A stretch of DNA of 64,000 nt from Paenibacillus_E sp040812395 (lineage in GTDB: Bacteria; Bacillota; Bacilli; Paenibacillales; NBRC-103111), in contig NZ_JBFNXH010000020.1 in assembly GCF_040812395.1 (NCBI RefSeq), positions 1 to 64,000 of the forward strand, read 5' to 3'. This document shows, piece by piece, positions 8,589 to 18,000 of this stretch. A program made the translations under genes and the position numbers. The notes below the pieces were generated by a model. The model searched no databases. It saw only the letters and a list, made by a program, of their open reading frames with translations, and was not told the origin of the DNA. The first letter of the stretch is position 1. Each line of letters opens with the position of its first letter.

Positions 8589-9560
8589 ATGATCAATAAG
8601 ATTGCATTTGCCATTGGTCCTATAGAGGTACGTTGGTATGGGATTATTTTAGGTATGGCAGCTTTAATAGGATTGCTTCTTGTTATAAAAGAAGGGAAAC
8701 GTTTCCGCATTGTGCCGGACTTTTTCATGGATTTATTGTTGATTGGCGTGCCTTCCGCTATCATTGGAGCCCGAATTTATTATGTGGCTTTTCAGTGGTC
8801 CGATTATAAAGACAATTTAGCAGAAATTTTTATGATTTGGCACGGTGGCATTGCCATATATGGAGCGCTGATTGGCGCTATCATCGGAGGGTACTTTTAT
8901 TTTAGAGCCAAAGGCTACCCCTTCTGGAGAATCGTAGATATTTGTGCCCCTGGTTTGATTGTCGGTCAAGCCATTGGCCGATGGGGCAACTTCATGAATC
9001 AGGAAGCGCATGGCGGGCCTGTTGAAGAATCATTTTTAAGAAATACGCTGCACTTGCCGAATTTTATTGTCAACCAAATGAATATTGACGGTATTTATTA
9101 TCATCCGACGTTTCTTTATGAATCACTATGGAATGTAGCGGGGTTACTGGTTTTATTGTGGTTGAGACGCAGACCTTTCTTGCGTGCCGGAGAGCTCTTT
9201 TTTAGCTACTTTATCTGGTATTCCATTGGACGCTTCTTTATCGAGGCGCTGCGTACGGACAGTCTGGATATCACGGGTCCTGCTTGGCTAGCGTCGCTGA
9301 TGAATGCGCTTTGGTCGCCAATGAAGCTTGTCTTTGAGCAAGGGGCACTGACGTACGGAGGAAATGTGAGAATATCACAGCTGCTGGCTCTGCTTATTGT
9401 GATTGCCGCCATTATAGTGATCATTGTGAGAAGGAAAAAGGGATATGCCAGCGATCATTACTCAGATCCGATTGTTTCAAGTAAGCCGCCTAAGGCCAAT
9501 TCGAATGCACATGACGAGTTAGATAAAGGAGCAGATTATGATTCAAACCGTACTGTTTGA
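8589..9560 (+). CDS. lgt: Prolipoprotein diacylglyceryl transferase
   Basis: Membrane enzyme that moves diacylglycerol from phosphatidylglycerol to the lipobox Cys of prolipoproteins. It has about seven membrane helices, the HGGIAIYGALIGA segment and the diagnostic GRWGNFMNQEAHG (Lgt signature). At 323 residues it is slightly long because of a hydrophilic tail after residue ~285. It follows hprK by about 60 bases with an AAGAAGGAGGCAAGG ribosome site. Its last 23 bases overlap ppaX, implying coupled translation. Confidence 0.95.
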   Translation: MINKIAFAIGPIEVRWYGIILGMAALIGLLLVIKEGKRFRIVPDFFMDLLLIGVPSAIIGARIYYVAFQWSDYKDNLAEIFMIWHGGIAIYGALIGAIIGGYFYFRAKGYPFWRIVDICAPGLIVGQAIGRWGNFMNQEAHGGPVEESFLRNTLHLPNFIVNQMNIDGIYYHPTFLYESLWNVAGLLVLLWLRRRPFLRAGELFFSYFIWYSIGRFFIEALRTDSLDITGPAWLASLMNALWSPMKLVFEQGALTYGGNVRISQLLALLIVIAAIIVIIVRRKKGYASDHYSDPIVSSKPPKANSNAHDELDKGADYDSNRTV

Positions 9561-10197
9561 TTTAGACGGAACCATTGTGGATACCAATGAGCTGATCGTG
9601 CAATCCTTTTTGCACACGTTTGAGGACCAGACGTCAAATCCGCTAACCAGAGAGATCATCATCCCCAATATGGGACGTTCGCTAGTTGAACAGATGAAGC
9701 TATTTTCTGGCCAAACGGAAGTGGAGCATCTGATTCAGAAGTACCGGACCTTTAATCTATCCAAGCATGATGAGCTGGTCAAAGAATTCCCTCATGTGCA
9801 CCAGGTGATGGCTGCGCTGCATAAAAAGGGTTTAAAAATAGGAATTGTGACAAGCAAAATTCGCCAAACGACGCTGATGGGCTTGAAATTATGCGGACTA
9901 GACCCATTCGTGAGCACGATTGTGACGGTTGAAGATGTGAAGGAGGCTAAGCCGAATCCGGAAGGTATTCTGGCGGCTCTTGAAACGTTAGGCGGGAAAA
10001 AGGAAGAAGCGGTGATGGTTGGGGATAGCCATTATGATATTCAAGCGGCGCAAAATGCCGGGGTTACCTCTGTCGGCGTATCCTGGTCATGGAAAGGCCG
10101 TTCTTATTTAGAGGATTATCAACCGGATCATATCATTGACGATATGCTGGAGCTGCTGCCGATTGTAGGATTGGCACCGGAAGTGGATGGGAATTGA
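9538..10197 (+). CDS. ppaX: Pyrophosphatase PpaX (HAD family)
   Basis: A 219-residue HAD-superfamily phosphatase. Motif I is FDLDGTIVDT at residues 7-16, motif II TSK near 101, motif III lysine in EAKPNPEG, and motif IV VGDSHYD. In Bacillus the enzyme hydrolyses pyrophosphate released by HPr-P dephosphorylation, which fits its place in the hprK operon. The ATG at 9538 lies inside the lgt end with AAAGGAGCAG upstream. It overlaps the next gene at TTGA. Confidence 0.9.
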   Translation: MIQTVLFDLDGTIVDTNELIVQSFLHTFEDQTSNPLTREIIIPNMGRSLVEQMKLFSGQTEVEHLIQKYRTFNLSKHDELVKEFPHVHQVMAALHKKGLKIGIVTSKIRQTTLMGLKLCGLDPFVSTIVTVEDVKEAKPNPEGILAALETLGGKKEEAVMVGDSHYDIQAAQNAGVTSVGVSWSWKGRSYLEDYQPDHIIDDMLELLPIVGLAPEVDGN

Positions 10198-10688
10198 GAA
10201 GAACCGATAAGTATCCGGTCGACGGACCGAATGCATTGTGGCAAATTTATCACACGGTCAGCAAGTGGAAGGCGATACGTAATTTTGTGTTTATCCAAAT
10301 AAGCCGCTACTCGCCTTCGCTGCGCGTGAAGAACTGGATTTATCGCAATGTGCTTGGAATGAAGGTTGGAGAGCATACGGCTTTTGCCTTAATGGTCATG
10401 GTGGATGTATTTTTTCCGGAGAAAATTCATGTGGGAAATAACAGCATTATTGGGTATAATACGACGATTCTAGCACATGAATACTTAACGAAAGAATATC
10501 GGCTCGGTGAAGTCCATATTGGATCAAACGTCATGGTAGGTGCGAATACAATCATTCTGCCTGGCGTAACAATCGGTGATTACGCGATAGTTGGAGCGGG
10601 CACAGTCGTGCATAAAGATGTAGCCCCTCACAGTTTTGTCGCAGGCAACCCACTTCAGGTCATTCGTGAAGGACATACTGATAAGTAA
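10194..10688 (+). CDS. Hexapeptide-repeat acyltransferase (maltose/galactoside O-acetyltransferase-like)
   Basis: A 164-residue left-handed beta-helix acyltransferase. The C-terminal half shows hexapeptide repeats (HVGNNSIIGYNTTILAH, then HIGSNVMVGANTIILPGVTIG and DYAIVGAGTVVHKDV). The N-terminus PNALWQIYHTVSKWKAIRNF fits the YvoF-type protein often linked to ppaX. It starts at TTG overlapping the ppaX stop (TTGA). The acceptor substrate is unknown. Confidence 0.85.
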   Translation: MRRTDKYPVDGPNALWQIYHTVSKWKAIRNFVFIQISRYSPSLRVKNWIYRNVLGMKVGEHTAFALMVMVDVFFPEKIHVGNNSIIGYNTTILAHEYLTKEYRLGEVHIGSNVMVGANTIILPGVTIGDYAIVGAGTVVHKDVAPHSFVAGNPLQVIREGHTDK

Positions 10689-10693
10689 AAGCA

Positions 10694-10727
10694 AGAGTTG
10701 TACGCTGGCATGCAGTACAGCTCTTTT
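10694..10727 (+). terminator. Terminator at the end of the hprK operon
   Basis: Stem AGAGTTGTAC / GTACAGCTCT with one wobble pair, followed by TTTTCTTTG. The rest of the ~180-base gap before hisZ shows no clear leader structure. Confidence 0.75.
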
Positions 10728-10907
10728 CTTTGTGCATAGGTGGCTGGCAGGAGATAAGGGAACTGGAGATTGACGGTCATAGGGTTCCATGTTAGAATTA
10801 CCCTATCCTTTATTTTGGTAGTATGGTAGCACGGTAGTGAACTAAAGCGTCTGCGAGATATTATAACATGCAAGTATAGAAGAATTTAAAGATGTTGAGG
10901 TGAAACA

Positions 10908-12113
10908 GTGTCTAAGCCGAAAGTATTTGAAAAGCCGATTGGCGTTAAGGATTACTTGCCTGAAGCGGTAGGGAAATTGAGGAACATCGAGTTCCGCGTA
11001 TTGGCGTGTATGGAACGCTGGGGGTACAGCCAGATTATTACGCCCACACTGGAATATTACGATACCGTTGGAGTGGCTAGCTCTACAGAAGATAAAAAGC
11101 TGTTCAAACTGCTGGATCGTAAGGGAAAAACGCTTGTATTACGATCCGAACTGACTGCGCCGATTGCGCGTGTTGCTTCATCGTTACTGAAAGAACACGC
11201 ATTTCCTCTGCGTTTGTCCTATCATTCGAATGTGTTTCGGGCGATTGAGGAAGAGGCGGGACGGGATTCCGAGTTTTTCCAAACGGGCGTTGAACTCATT
11301 GGCGATGCTTCTTCCGAGGCGGATGCAGAAGTCGTAGCGTTAGCCATCGCATCGCTGCAAGCCGCAGGTGTAGATACGTTCAAAATCGCGCTCGGGCACG
11401 TAGGTTTCCTGAACGGGCTCTTTCAAGAAACGCTGGAAGGCCGCGCAGACGCTCAATTGGCGCTTAAAGAGCATTTGCTTAACCGCGACTATGTCGGTTA
11501 TCGCGAAGCGATTAAATCGTTGGCGTTGACGCCTGAAGTGGAACGGGAACTCATTGGTGTGTTAAGGCTTAGAGGTGGCGATGAGATCTGCGAGCAAGCT
11601 CGTATGGTATCTCAGCACCCAATTGCGCAGGACGCGATTCGACATCTATGTGAAGTGTGGGATGTGTTGAAAGCTTACGGCGTTAGCGATCAGGTCGTCA
11701 TCGATTTAACGATGATCGGGGATTTCTCTTATTATACGGGAATGACCTTTGAAGGGTATGCGGCAGATCTTGGATTCCCTGTGTGCAGTGGCGGTCGATA
11801 TGACAATTTGTTGAGCCAGTTTGGACGTCCGTCGCCGGCTACGGGTTTTGCTTTGAAGACGAATCGCATACTAGAAGTGATCGGCAAAGAGGCAGTAATG
11901 CAGCCTGAGCGGGTCCTTATCGCGTATGATGAGGAACATCGGGAGGAAGCTTTGAAGCTGGCTAATGAAATGCGTAACCGTGAAGATGCAGCAGTAATTA
12001 CTCAGCTGGTGACTGATCCTGCGGGATGGTCTAACGATGTTCAGCAGCTGGCAGACGGGCAGTATGAATATCGTGGAGCTTTGTATAGCGATATGATCAC
12101 GATGATTCCCTAA
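10908..12113 (+). CDS. hisZ: ATP phosphoribosyltransferase regulatory subunit
   Basis: A 401-residue HisRS-like protein that binds the short HisG and gives it histidine feedback. It has class II synthetase-like motifs (LVLRSELTAPIARV and CSGGRYDNLLSQFG) but is not a complete HisRS. It starts at GTG with TTGAGGTGAAAC upstream. It is the first gene of the histidine operon and matches the short HisG that follows. Confidence 0.93.
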   Translation: MSKPKVFEKPIGVKDYLPEAVGKLRNIEFRVLACMERWGYSQIITPTLEYYDTVGVASSTEDKKLFKLLDRKGKTLVLRSELTAPIARVASSLLKEHAFPLRLSYHSNVFRAIEEEAGRDSEFFQTGVELIGDASSEADAEVVALAIASLQAAGVDTFKIALGHVGFLNGLFQETLEGRADAQLALKEHLLNRDYVGYREAIKSLALTPEVERELIGVLRLRGGDEICEQARMVSQHPIAQDAIRHLCEVWDVLKAYGVSDQVVIDLTMIGDFSYYTGMTFEGYAADLGFPVCSGGRYDNLLSQFGRPSPATGFALKTNRILEVIGKEAVMQPERVLIAYDEEHREEALKLANEMRNREDAAVITQLVTDPAGWSNDVQQLADGQYEYRGALYSDMITMIP

Positions 12114-12155
12114 TCGGGGTCGAATTTAAGTGTTGCTTGAAGGAGGCAGGGCAGG

Positions 12156-12794
12156 ATGGACGATATATTGAAGGTAGCAATGCCGAAAGGCCGTATATAT
12201 AAACAAGCAGCAAAGCTGTTTCATAAGGCAGGATTGCCGATTCCAGAGGATTTGGAAGAAGGGCGCCGCCTGATCATTCCAGTTCCGGAAGCGAGAATGG
12301 AGTTTATTCTTGCCAAGCCAGTCGATGTCCCGACATACGTGGAGTACGGTGTTGCCGATATCGGCGTTGTTGGTAAAGATGTGCTGATGGAGGAGAATCG
12401 CAACGTTTACGAGCTGTTGGATTTGGGCATCGCACGTTGCCGGATGTCCGTTATCGGACTTCCGGATTGGAAGCCGGTCATCAATCCGCGAGTGGCGACG
12501 AAGTATCCGAATGTCGCTTCGCAATATTTCCGTGAGCAAGGGCAGCAGGTTGAAGTTATCAAGCTGAACGGTTCGATCGAGCTGGCGCCGCTAATTGGCC
12601 TTGCAGACCGTATCGTGGATATGGTCGAAACCGGCCAGACGCTTGTCGAGAACGGACTTGTGGAGCAAGAGGAAATTTTTCAAATTACGAGCCGATTGAT
12701 TGCCAATCGGGTCAGCTACCGGATGAAGAATGAATCGATTCAGCGTTTATGCGATATGCTGCAGGCCGTATTGCCGGTACAGACGAAGGTTTAG
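12156..12794 (+). CDS. hisG: ATP phosphoribosyltransferase, short form
   Basis: Catalyses the first step of histidine synthesis (ATP + PRPP). At 212 residues it is the short HisG without the C-terminal ACT-like domain, so it needs HisZ. Typical segments are VAMPKGRIYKQAAKLF, EYGVADIGVVGKD and IVDMVETGQTLVENGL. AAGGAGGCAGGGCAGG precedes the ATG. Confidence 0.95.
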   Translation: MDDILKVAMPKGRIYKQAAKLFHKAGLPIPEDLEEGRRLIIPVPEARMEFILAKPVDVPTYVEYGVADIGVVGKDVLMEENRNVYELLDLGIARCRMSVIGLPDWKPVINPRVATKYPNVASQYFREQGQQVEVIKLNGSIELAPLIGLADRIVDMVETGQTLVENGLVEQEEIFQITSRLIANRVSYRMKNESIQRLCDMLQAVLPVQTKV

Positions 12795-13236
12795 CCGCAT
12801 GAAACGGTGAATGTAGAGTGAATGACTTGGAAATGAGCAAACGATTAGGCTAGAACGGTTGAACGAATGATACTCTTCGTACTCAATGCCGATTGCCGAC
12901 TGCTTTCACTTGAGCACCTACAAGCTATTGAATACGGCTCTACAATATACAATCGGGGGATTCTTAGGAGGAACTAGGGTGCGTTATTTTCCCAAAACCG
13001 TCTAATTGGCTGAGCAGCGGGAACTAGGGTACTTCTTATTTCAATGGTTTAGACATTCAAAAGACCAATTCCCCTCAAACAACGAACTTACGTTCTGTAA
13101 TTTCACATTTCCAGCCGTTTTCCTATTAATAAGGAACTGACGTTCCGCTTCAGAGGTTTAACGCAGTCCTTCTGTTTTAACCAATAGAGCTTACGGACAA
13201 GAGAATCATTAGTTCAACATAAACTAGGAAGAAAGG
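12795..13236. other. 442-bp gap between hisG and hisD with degenerate repeats
   Basis: No gene is visible. The gap interrupts an otherwise tight his operon. It holds several units of a GGAACTA-type repeat (near 12970, 13020 and 13133) that also occurs at 31827-32003. No clear terminator is seen, so hisZG and hisD onward may still be co-transcribed. Confidence 0.6.
12970..13153 (+). repeat. Cluster of GGAACTA-type intergenic repeat units
   Basis: Units GGAACTAGGGTGCGTTAT (12970) and GGAACTAGGGTACTTCTTAT (13020), with a more distant GGAACTGACGTTCCGC (13133). The same consensus recurs in both orientations at 31827-32003, so this is a dispersed family rather than a local duplication. Confidence 0.65.
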
Positions 13237-14532
13237 ATGATGAAGATGCGGATCATTCCCGCCTCGGAATTTCAATTGAAGCGCGAGGTCGAGTACGGCT
13301 CACCGGAGCAAAATGAAGCCGTCCGCCGCATCATCGATGAGGTGCGGCAGGACGGAGATGCCGCGCTGCGCGAGATGGCGCAGCGGTTCGACCGCGTAAC
13401 CGTCGCTGAGCTTCGCGTCAGCGACGAAGAAATACAGGCGGCGTACACGCAGGTGGACGCCGCATTCCTGGCGGCGCTGCGACAGGCCGCCGCCAACATT
13501 CGTGCGTTTCATGAGAAGCAGAAACGCAATTCATGGATGGACCTGCAGCCGGATGGCAGCCTGCTGGGCCAAGTCATCCGACCGCTGAAGCGGGTCGGAT
13601 TGTACGTGCCCGGAGGGAAGGCGGCTTACCCTTCCTCCGTGCTTATGAACGCCATCCCTGCGATTGTCGCAGGGGTGCCGGAGATCGCGATGGTGACGCC
13701 TCCGGCCACCGCGGGCGAGGAAGGCATTAACCCGCACATCCTTGTGGCGGCAGCCGAAGCGGGTGTGAAAGAGATTTACCGCGTAGGCGGGGCGCAGGCC
13801 GTGGCCGCGCTGGCCTACGGCACGGAATCGATCCCGCCGGTCGACAAGATCGTCGGGCCCGGCAACATCTACGTCGCGCTAGCGAAGCGCTTCGTGTTCG
13901 GCGTCGTCGACATCGACATGATCGCCGGGCCGACCGACATCGTTGTGCTGGCGGATGAGCACGCGGACCCGGCATATATTGCGGCCGATCTGCTTGCGCA
14001 GGCCGAGCATGACGAGATGTCACCGTCGATCCTGGTGACACCTTCGCAGGAGCTGGCTGAATCAGTGAAGCTGGAGCTCTGGCGTCAGCTGGATGTGCTG
14101 CCGAAGAAAGCAATCGCCTCTGTGTCGACAGCTACCAAAGGAGCGATACTCCTCGTGGATAGCTTGGACGAGGGGGTTGAAGTCGTTAACCGTTTGGCGC
14201 CTGAACATTGTGAGCTGCTTGTTCAGGAGCCTTTCAACCTGCTGCCGCGGATTGAGAATGCAGGAGCCATATTCCTTGGCGCCTACAGTACGGAACCGGT
14301 GGGCGATTATTTCGCCGGGCCGAATCACGTACTGCCGACGAACGGCACGGCGCGGTTCTCATCGCCGCTGAACGTGGACGATTTTACGAAAAAATCAAGC
14401 GTTATTCACTATAGCAAGGAAGCTCTGATCGCGAATGGTGAGATGATTATGACACTGGCCCGCAACGAAGGGCTGGAAGGCCACGCCAGAGCGGTTGAGA
14501 TCAGACTTAAGAAGGAAGGGAAGTTGAAATAG
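13237..14532 (+). CDS. hisD: Histidinol dehydrogenase
   Basis: Zinc-dependent enzyme for the last two steps of histidine synthesis; 431 residues. Conserved blocks include RVGLYVPGGKAAYPSSVLMNAIPA, VDKIVGPGNIYVALAKR, AGPTDIVVLADE and AEHDEMSPS. GGAAGAAAGG precedes clustered ATGs at 13237, 13240 and 13246; the first is used here. The segment from about 13270 to 14060 is visibly richer in G+C than the flanking his genes and than the hisD 3' end, suggesting a recombined patch. Confidence 0.95.
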   Translation: MMKMRIIPASEFQLKREVEYGSPEQNEAVRRIIDEVRQDGDAALREMAQRFDRVTVAELRVSDEEIQAAYTQVDAAFLAALRQAAANIRAFHEKQKRNSWMDLQPDGSLLGQVIRPLKRVGLYVPGGKAAYPSSVLMNAIPAIVAGVPEIAMVTPPATAGEEGINPHILVAAAEAGVKEIYRVGGAQAVAALAYGTESIPPVDKIVGPGNIYVALAKRFVFGVVDIDMIAGPTDIVVLADEHADPAYIAADLLAQAEHDEMSPSILVTPSQELAESVKLELWRQLDVLPKKAIASVSTATKGAILLVDSLDEGVEVVNRLAPEHCELLVQEPFNLLPRIENAGAIFLGAYSTEPVGDYFAGPNHVLPTNGTARFSSPLNVDDFTKKSSVIHYSKEALIANGEMIMTLARNEGLEGHARAVEIRLKKEGKLK

Positions 14533-15141
14533 ATGGCTGAACAAAATCAGGCGGCAGTCCGCACGGCGAGCGTTGCCCGTAAAACGAATGAAACCGATAT
14601 TGCTCTTGCATTTCAAGTCGATGGAACGGGGATTTCCGAAATTCAAACGGATGTACCCTTCCTGAATCATATGCTCGATCTTTTCACGAAGCATGGGCAG
14701 TTCAATCTGAACGTTGTAGCCAAAGGCGATATTGAAATCGACGACCATCATACGGTGGAAGATATCGGGATCTGTCTCGGACAGACACTTCGTGAAGCGC
14801 TTGGCGATAAAAAGGGCATCAAACGGTATGCCAGCGTGTTCGTTCCGATGGATGAGGCGTTAGCTCAAGTTGTGATCGATATCAGCAATCGTCCGCATTT
14901 TGAGTACCGTGCGCAGTATCCGTCCCAAAACGTGGGCAGCTTCGACACGCAGCTGGTGCATGAGTTTTTGTGGAAGCTGGCGTTGGAAGCGCGCATTACG
15001 CTGCATGTAATCGTACACTACGGCCATAATACGCATCATATGATCGAAGCGGTATTCAAAGCTTTGGGCCGTGCGCTGGATGAAGCGACATCGATTGATC
15101 CTCGCGTGCAGGGGGTTCCTTCGACGAAGGGGGTGCTCTAG
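14533..15141 (+). CDS. hisB: Imidazoleglycerol-phosphate dehydratase
   Basis: A 202-residue monofunctional dehydratase. Paired metal-binding motifs are IEIDDHHTVEDIGI and VIVHYGHNTHHMIEAVFKALG. The ATG directly abuts the hisD stop, with GAAGGGAAGTTG as ribosome site. The stop is one base from hisH. Confidence 0.95.
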   Translation: MAEQNQAAVRTASVARKTNETDIALAFQVDGTGISEIQTDVPFLNHMLDLFTKHGQFNLNVVAKGDIEIDDHHTVEDIGICLGQTLREALGDKKGIKRYASVFVPMDEALAQVVIDISNRPHFEYRAQYPSQNVGSFDTQLVHEFLWKLALEARITLHVIVHYGHNTHHMIEAVFKALGRALDEATSIDPRVQGVPSTKGVL

Positions 15142-15142
15142 G

Positions 15143-15748
15143 ATGATTGCGATTATTGACTATGGCATGGGCAATTTACACAGTGTGAGCAAAGCCGTTG
15201 AGCGTCTCGGTTATGAGGCGGTTGTGACGGGTGACGCAGAACAGATCCTGGCTGCAGACGGGGCGATTTTGCCTGGCGTCGGCGCTTTCGGCGATGCGAT
15301 GGAGCATCTGCGCGAGTCGGGACTGCAGGATGTGGTTCTCCGCTATGCGGAATCCGGCAAGCCTCTGCTGGGCATTTGCCTTGGCATGCAGCTGCTGTTT
15401 TCTAGTAGCGAGGAGCATGGCAATCATGAGGGGCTAGGGCTGCTGCCCGGCGCGGTTGTTCGCTTCCGCGGCGATTACAAGGTGCCGCATATGGGTTGGA
15501 ATCGCTTGAGCTACAAGCAAGGCGATAGCCCGATTTTCCGCGGCATTGAGGAAGGGCACGTGTACTTCGTGCACTCGTATCATGCCAAGCCAGAACGCGC
15601 GAGCGACCTGCTTGCGGTGACGGACTATCATCAGCCAGTGACGGCTATCGTCGGCAAAGATAACGTGTACGGCATGCAGTTTCACCCGGAAAAAAGTGGC
15701 GATATCGGTATGCAGCTGCTTAATAACTTTTTGAAAATGTGCAAGTAA
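15143..15748 (+). CDS. hisH: Imidazole glycerol phosphate synthase, glutaminase subunit
   Basis: Class I glutamine amidotransferase of about 201 residues. Nucleophile Cys in GICLGMQLLF; His and Glu in QFHPEKSG. It feeds ammonia to HisF. The ATG at 15143, one base after the hisB stop, gives the canonical N-terminus MIAIIDYGMGNLHSV; longer readings run into hisB and are rejected. The ribosome site GAAGGGGGTG lies inside hisB. Confidence 0.95.
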   Translation: MIAIIDYGMGNLHSVSKAVERLGYEAVVTGDAEQILAADGAILPGVGAFGDAMEHLRESGLQDVVLRYAESGKPLLGICLGMQLLFSSSEEHGNHEGLGLLPGAVVRFRGDYKVPHMGWNRLSYKQGDSPIFRGIEEGHVYFVHSYHAKPERASDLLAVTDYHQPVTAIVGKDNVYGMQFHPEKSGDIGMQLLNNFLKMCK

Positions 15749-15767
15749 GGGAGCGGAATCAGAACTT

Positions 15768-16502
15768 ATGTCATCATTTATAATTTACCCGGCGATTGAT
15801 ATTCGCGATGGGAAATGTGTTCGTCTGGTGCAAGGGGATTACAACCAAGAGACGGTATATAACACGAATCCACTGGAGGTTGCTCAGGCTTGGGAAGCGC
15901 AAGGCGCGTCATGGATTCATCTGGTTGACTTGGACGGAGCCAAAGCGGGCCATCCGGTCAATGACAAGCTGATCGGGCAAATCGCGCAATCCGTGAAGGT
16001 GCCAGTGCAAATCGGCGGCGGACTGCGTACAGAGCAGGATGTTGATCATATGCTTTCATTAGGCGTATCGCGTGTCATTATTGGCACGGCAGCCATTGAA
16101 AATCGCGAATTCGTATACAGCCTGCTTGCCAAACATGGTGAGAAAATTGCGATCGGCATCGATGCGCGTGACGGTTATGTCGCTACGCGCGGTTGGTTGG
16201 AAACGTCGCAGGTGAAAGCCGAAGACCTCGCAGTCGAGCTGGCAGAGCGCGGCGCCAAAACGTTCATTTTCACGGATATTTCCCGTGATGGCATGATGGA
16301 AGGCCCGAATACCCAAGCTATTGCGCAGCTGGCCAAGATCTCAGGGCAAACAGTTATCGCGTCCGGCGGTGTGAGCCAGATGGATGATTTGGTGCGCCTT
16401 GCTGAGCATGCGGAGGGCGGCGTAGGCGGAGCGATTGTAGGCAAAGCGTTGTACACAGGCAGCATTGACCTGAGAGAAGCTGTGAAACAAGTTTCCCGTT
16501 AA
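15768..16502 (+). CDS. hisA: Phosphoribosylformimino-5-aminoimidazole carboxamide ribotide isomerase
   Basis: TIM-barrel isomerase of 244 residues. Catalytic Asp in YPAIDIRDGKCVRLVQG and the second in FTDISRDGMMEGPN; phosphate-binding GGGLRT and SGGVSQMDD. AAGGGAGCGGAATC precedes the ATG. It is homologous to HisF, which follows. Confidence 0.95.
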   Translation: MSSFIIYPAIDIRDGKCVRLVQGDYNQETVYNTNPLEVAQAWEAQGASWIHLVDLDGAKAGHPVNDKLIGQIAQSVKVPVQIGGGLRTEQDVDHMLSLGVSRVIIGTAAIENREFVYSLLAKHGEKIAIGIDARDGYVATRGWLETSQVKAEDLAVELAERGAKTFIFTDISRDGMMEGPNTQAIAQLAKISGQTVIASGGVSQMDDLVRLAEHAEGGVGGAIVGKALYTGSIDLREAVKQVSR

Positions 16503-16550
16503 GTCAAATCTATTGAAACATGCACGATAACCCAGATGGAGGTGCCCATC

Positions 16551-17309
16551 ATGTTAGCCAAAAGAATTATACCTTGCCTAGACGTCAAAGACGGCAGGGT
16601 GGTCAAAGGCGTTAATTTCGTTAACTTGCGCGATGCAGGCGATCCTGTAGAGCTTGCTGCGATTTATGATAAAGAAGGCGCCGATGAGCTGGTGTTTCTA
16701 GACATTTCAGCTTCAGTCGAAGGCCGGGCGACGATGGTTGAAGTCGTCCGCCAAACAGCCGGCGAAATTACAATTCCATTTACAGTGGGCGGCGGTATAT
16801 CCAGTGTAGACGATATGAAACGGCTGCTTCGCGCCGGCGCAGACAAGATTGGGATTAACACAGCGGCTGTTCGCAATCCGCAGCTTGTATCTGACGGGGC
16901 TCGCAAGTTTGGTTCCCAGTGCGTAGTCGTCGCGATTGATGCGAAGTTCAACGCAGAATGGGGCGAGTGGGAAGTGTTTACCCACGGAGGGCGCAATGCT
17001 ACAGGGATCAAGACGTTGGAGTGGGCAAAGCGGATGGAGCAGCTAGGCGCAGGAGAAATCTTGCTGACCAGCATGGATGCGGACGGTACAAAAGACGGTT
17101 TTGACCTAAAGCTGACGCGCGCTGTATCTGAGCTGTTGTCGATACCTGTGATTGCTTCCGGCGGAGCGGGGAAAGCAGAGCATTTCTACGATGTTTTCAC
17201 CGAAGGAAAAGCCGACGCTGGACTGGCCGCCACGATTTTTCACTATAAAGAGTTAACGATTCAAGGGGTCAAAGACGACCTTAAAGGCAAAGGAGTGGAA
17301 ATTCGATGA
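16551..17309 (+). CDS. hisF: Imidazole glycerol phosphate synthase, cyclase subunit
   Basis: TIM-barrel cyclase of 252 residues. Catalytic Asp in IIPCLDVKDGRVVKG and in LLTSMDADGTKDGFD; phosphate sites GGGISS and SGGAGK. The ATG at 16551 has GGAGGTG eight bases upstream and gives the standard start MLAKRIIPCLDV; an earlier ATG inside that ribosome site is rejected. The stop overlaps hisIE. Confidence 0.95.
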   Translation: MLAKRIIPCLDVKDGRVVKGVNFVNLRDAGDPVELAAIYDKEGADELVFLDISASVEGRATMVEVVRQTAGEITIPFTVGGGISSVDDMKRLLRAGADKIGINTAAVRNPQLVSDGARKFGSQCVVVAIDAKFNAEWGEWEVFTHGGRNATGIKTLEWAKRMEQLGAGEILLTSMDADGTKDGFDLKLTRAVSELLSIPVIASGGAGKAEHFYDVFTEGKADAGLAATIFHYKELTIQGVKDDLKGKGVEIR

Positions 17310-17974
17310 CATTCGCAATAGATACGATTAAATACGATACACATGGCCTGGTTCCTGCTGTTGTGCAGGATGCCGTTAGCAAAGAAGTACTTATGCTCGC
17401 TTACATGAACAGTGAGTCGCTGCAACGCACGCTTCAAACCGGAGACACGTGGTTCTGGAGCCGTTCCCGTCAGGAACTGTGGAACAAGGGCGCTACTTCC
17501 GGCCACACGCAAAAGGTCAAGGCACTTCGCTACGACTGCGATGCGGATACGCTGCTCGTGCTTGTCGATCAAGTAGGACCCGCTTGCCATAATGGGACTT
17601 ACAGTTGTTTCACAACGAACATTCCGTTGGAAACGGAGGGTTCAGCTCCTGCTTCGGCGGATTCCGCTGCTTCCGTGTCCGGTGAGCGTTTTGCGATTCT
17701 AGGCGAGCTGGAAGCTGTTATTGCTTCTCGCGACGCGGAGCGTCCGGAAGGTGCTTATACGACCTACCTTTTCGAAAAAGGGGTCGATAAGATTTTGAAG
17801 AAAGTCGGCGAAGAAACGGCCGAGGTCATCATCGCGGCGAAAAATAAAGATAATGACGAGCTTCGTTACGAAGCCAGCGATCTTATTTTTCACTTAATGG
17901 TGCTTTTGCGCAACAACCGACTGCCTTTAGATGATATTATGAAAGAGCTAGCTAACAGACACGTGAAAAAATAA
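17306..17974 (+). CDS. hisIE: Bifunctional phosphoribosyl-AMP cyclohydrolase / phosphoribosyl-ATP pyrophosphatase
   Basis: A 222-residue fusion. The N-terminal cyclohydrolase domain (to ~115) has SRSRQELWNKGATSG and the Zn-site cysteines in YDCDADTLL and ACHNGTYSCF. The C-terminal pyrophosphatase domain (~130-222) has EKGVDKILKKVGEETAEVIIAAKN. A short Ala/Ser-rich linker separates them. The ATG overlaps the hisF stop (ATGA). Confidence 0.95.
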   Translation: MTFAIDTIKYDTHGLVPAVVQDAVSKEVLMLAYMNSESLQRTLQTGDTWFWSRSRQELWNKGATSGHTQKVKALRYDCDADTLLVLVDQVGPACHNGTYSCFTTNIPLETEGSAPASADSAASVSGERFAILGELEAVIASRDAERPEGAYTTYLFEKGVDKILKKVGEETAEVIIAAKNKDNDELRYEASDLIFHLMVLLRNNRLPLDDIMKELANRHVKK

Positions 17975-18000
17975 ATACAAAGACCTGGAGTGATATCACG

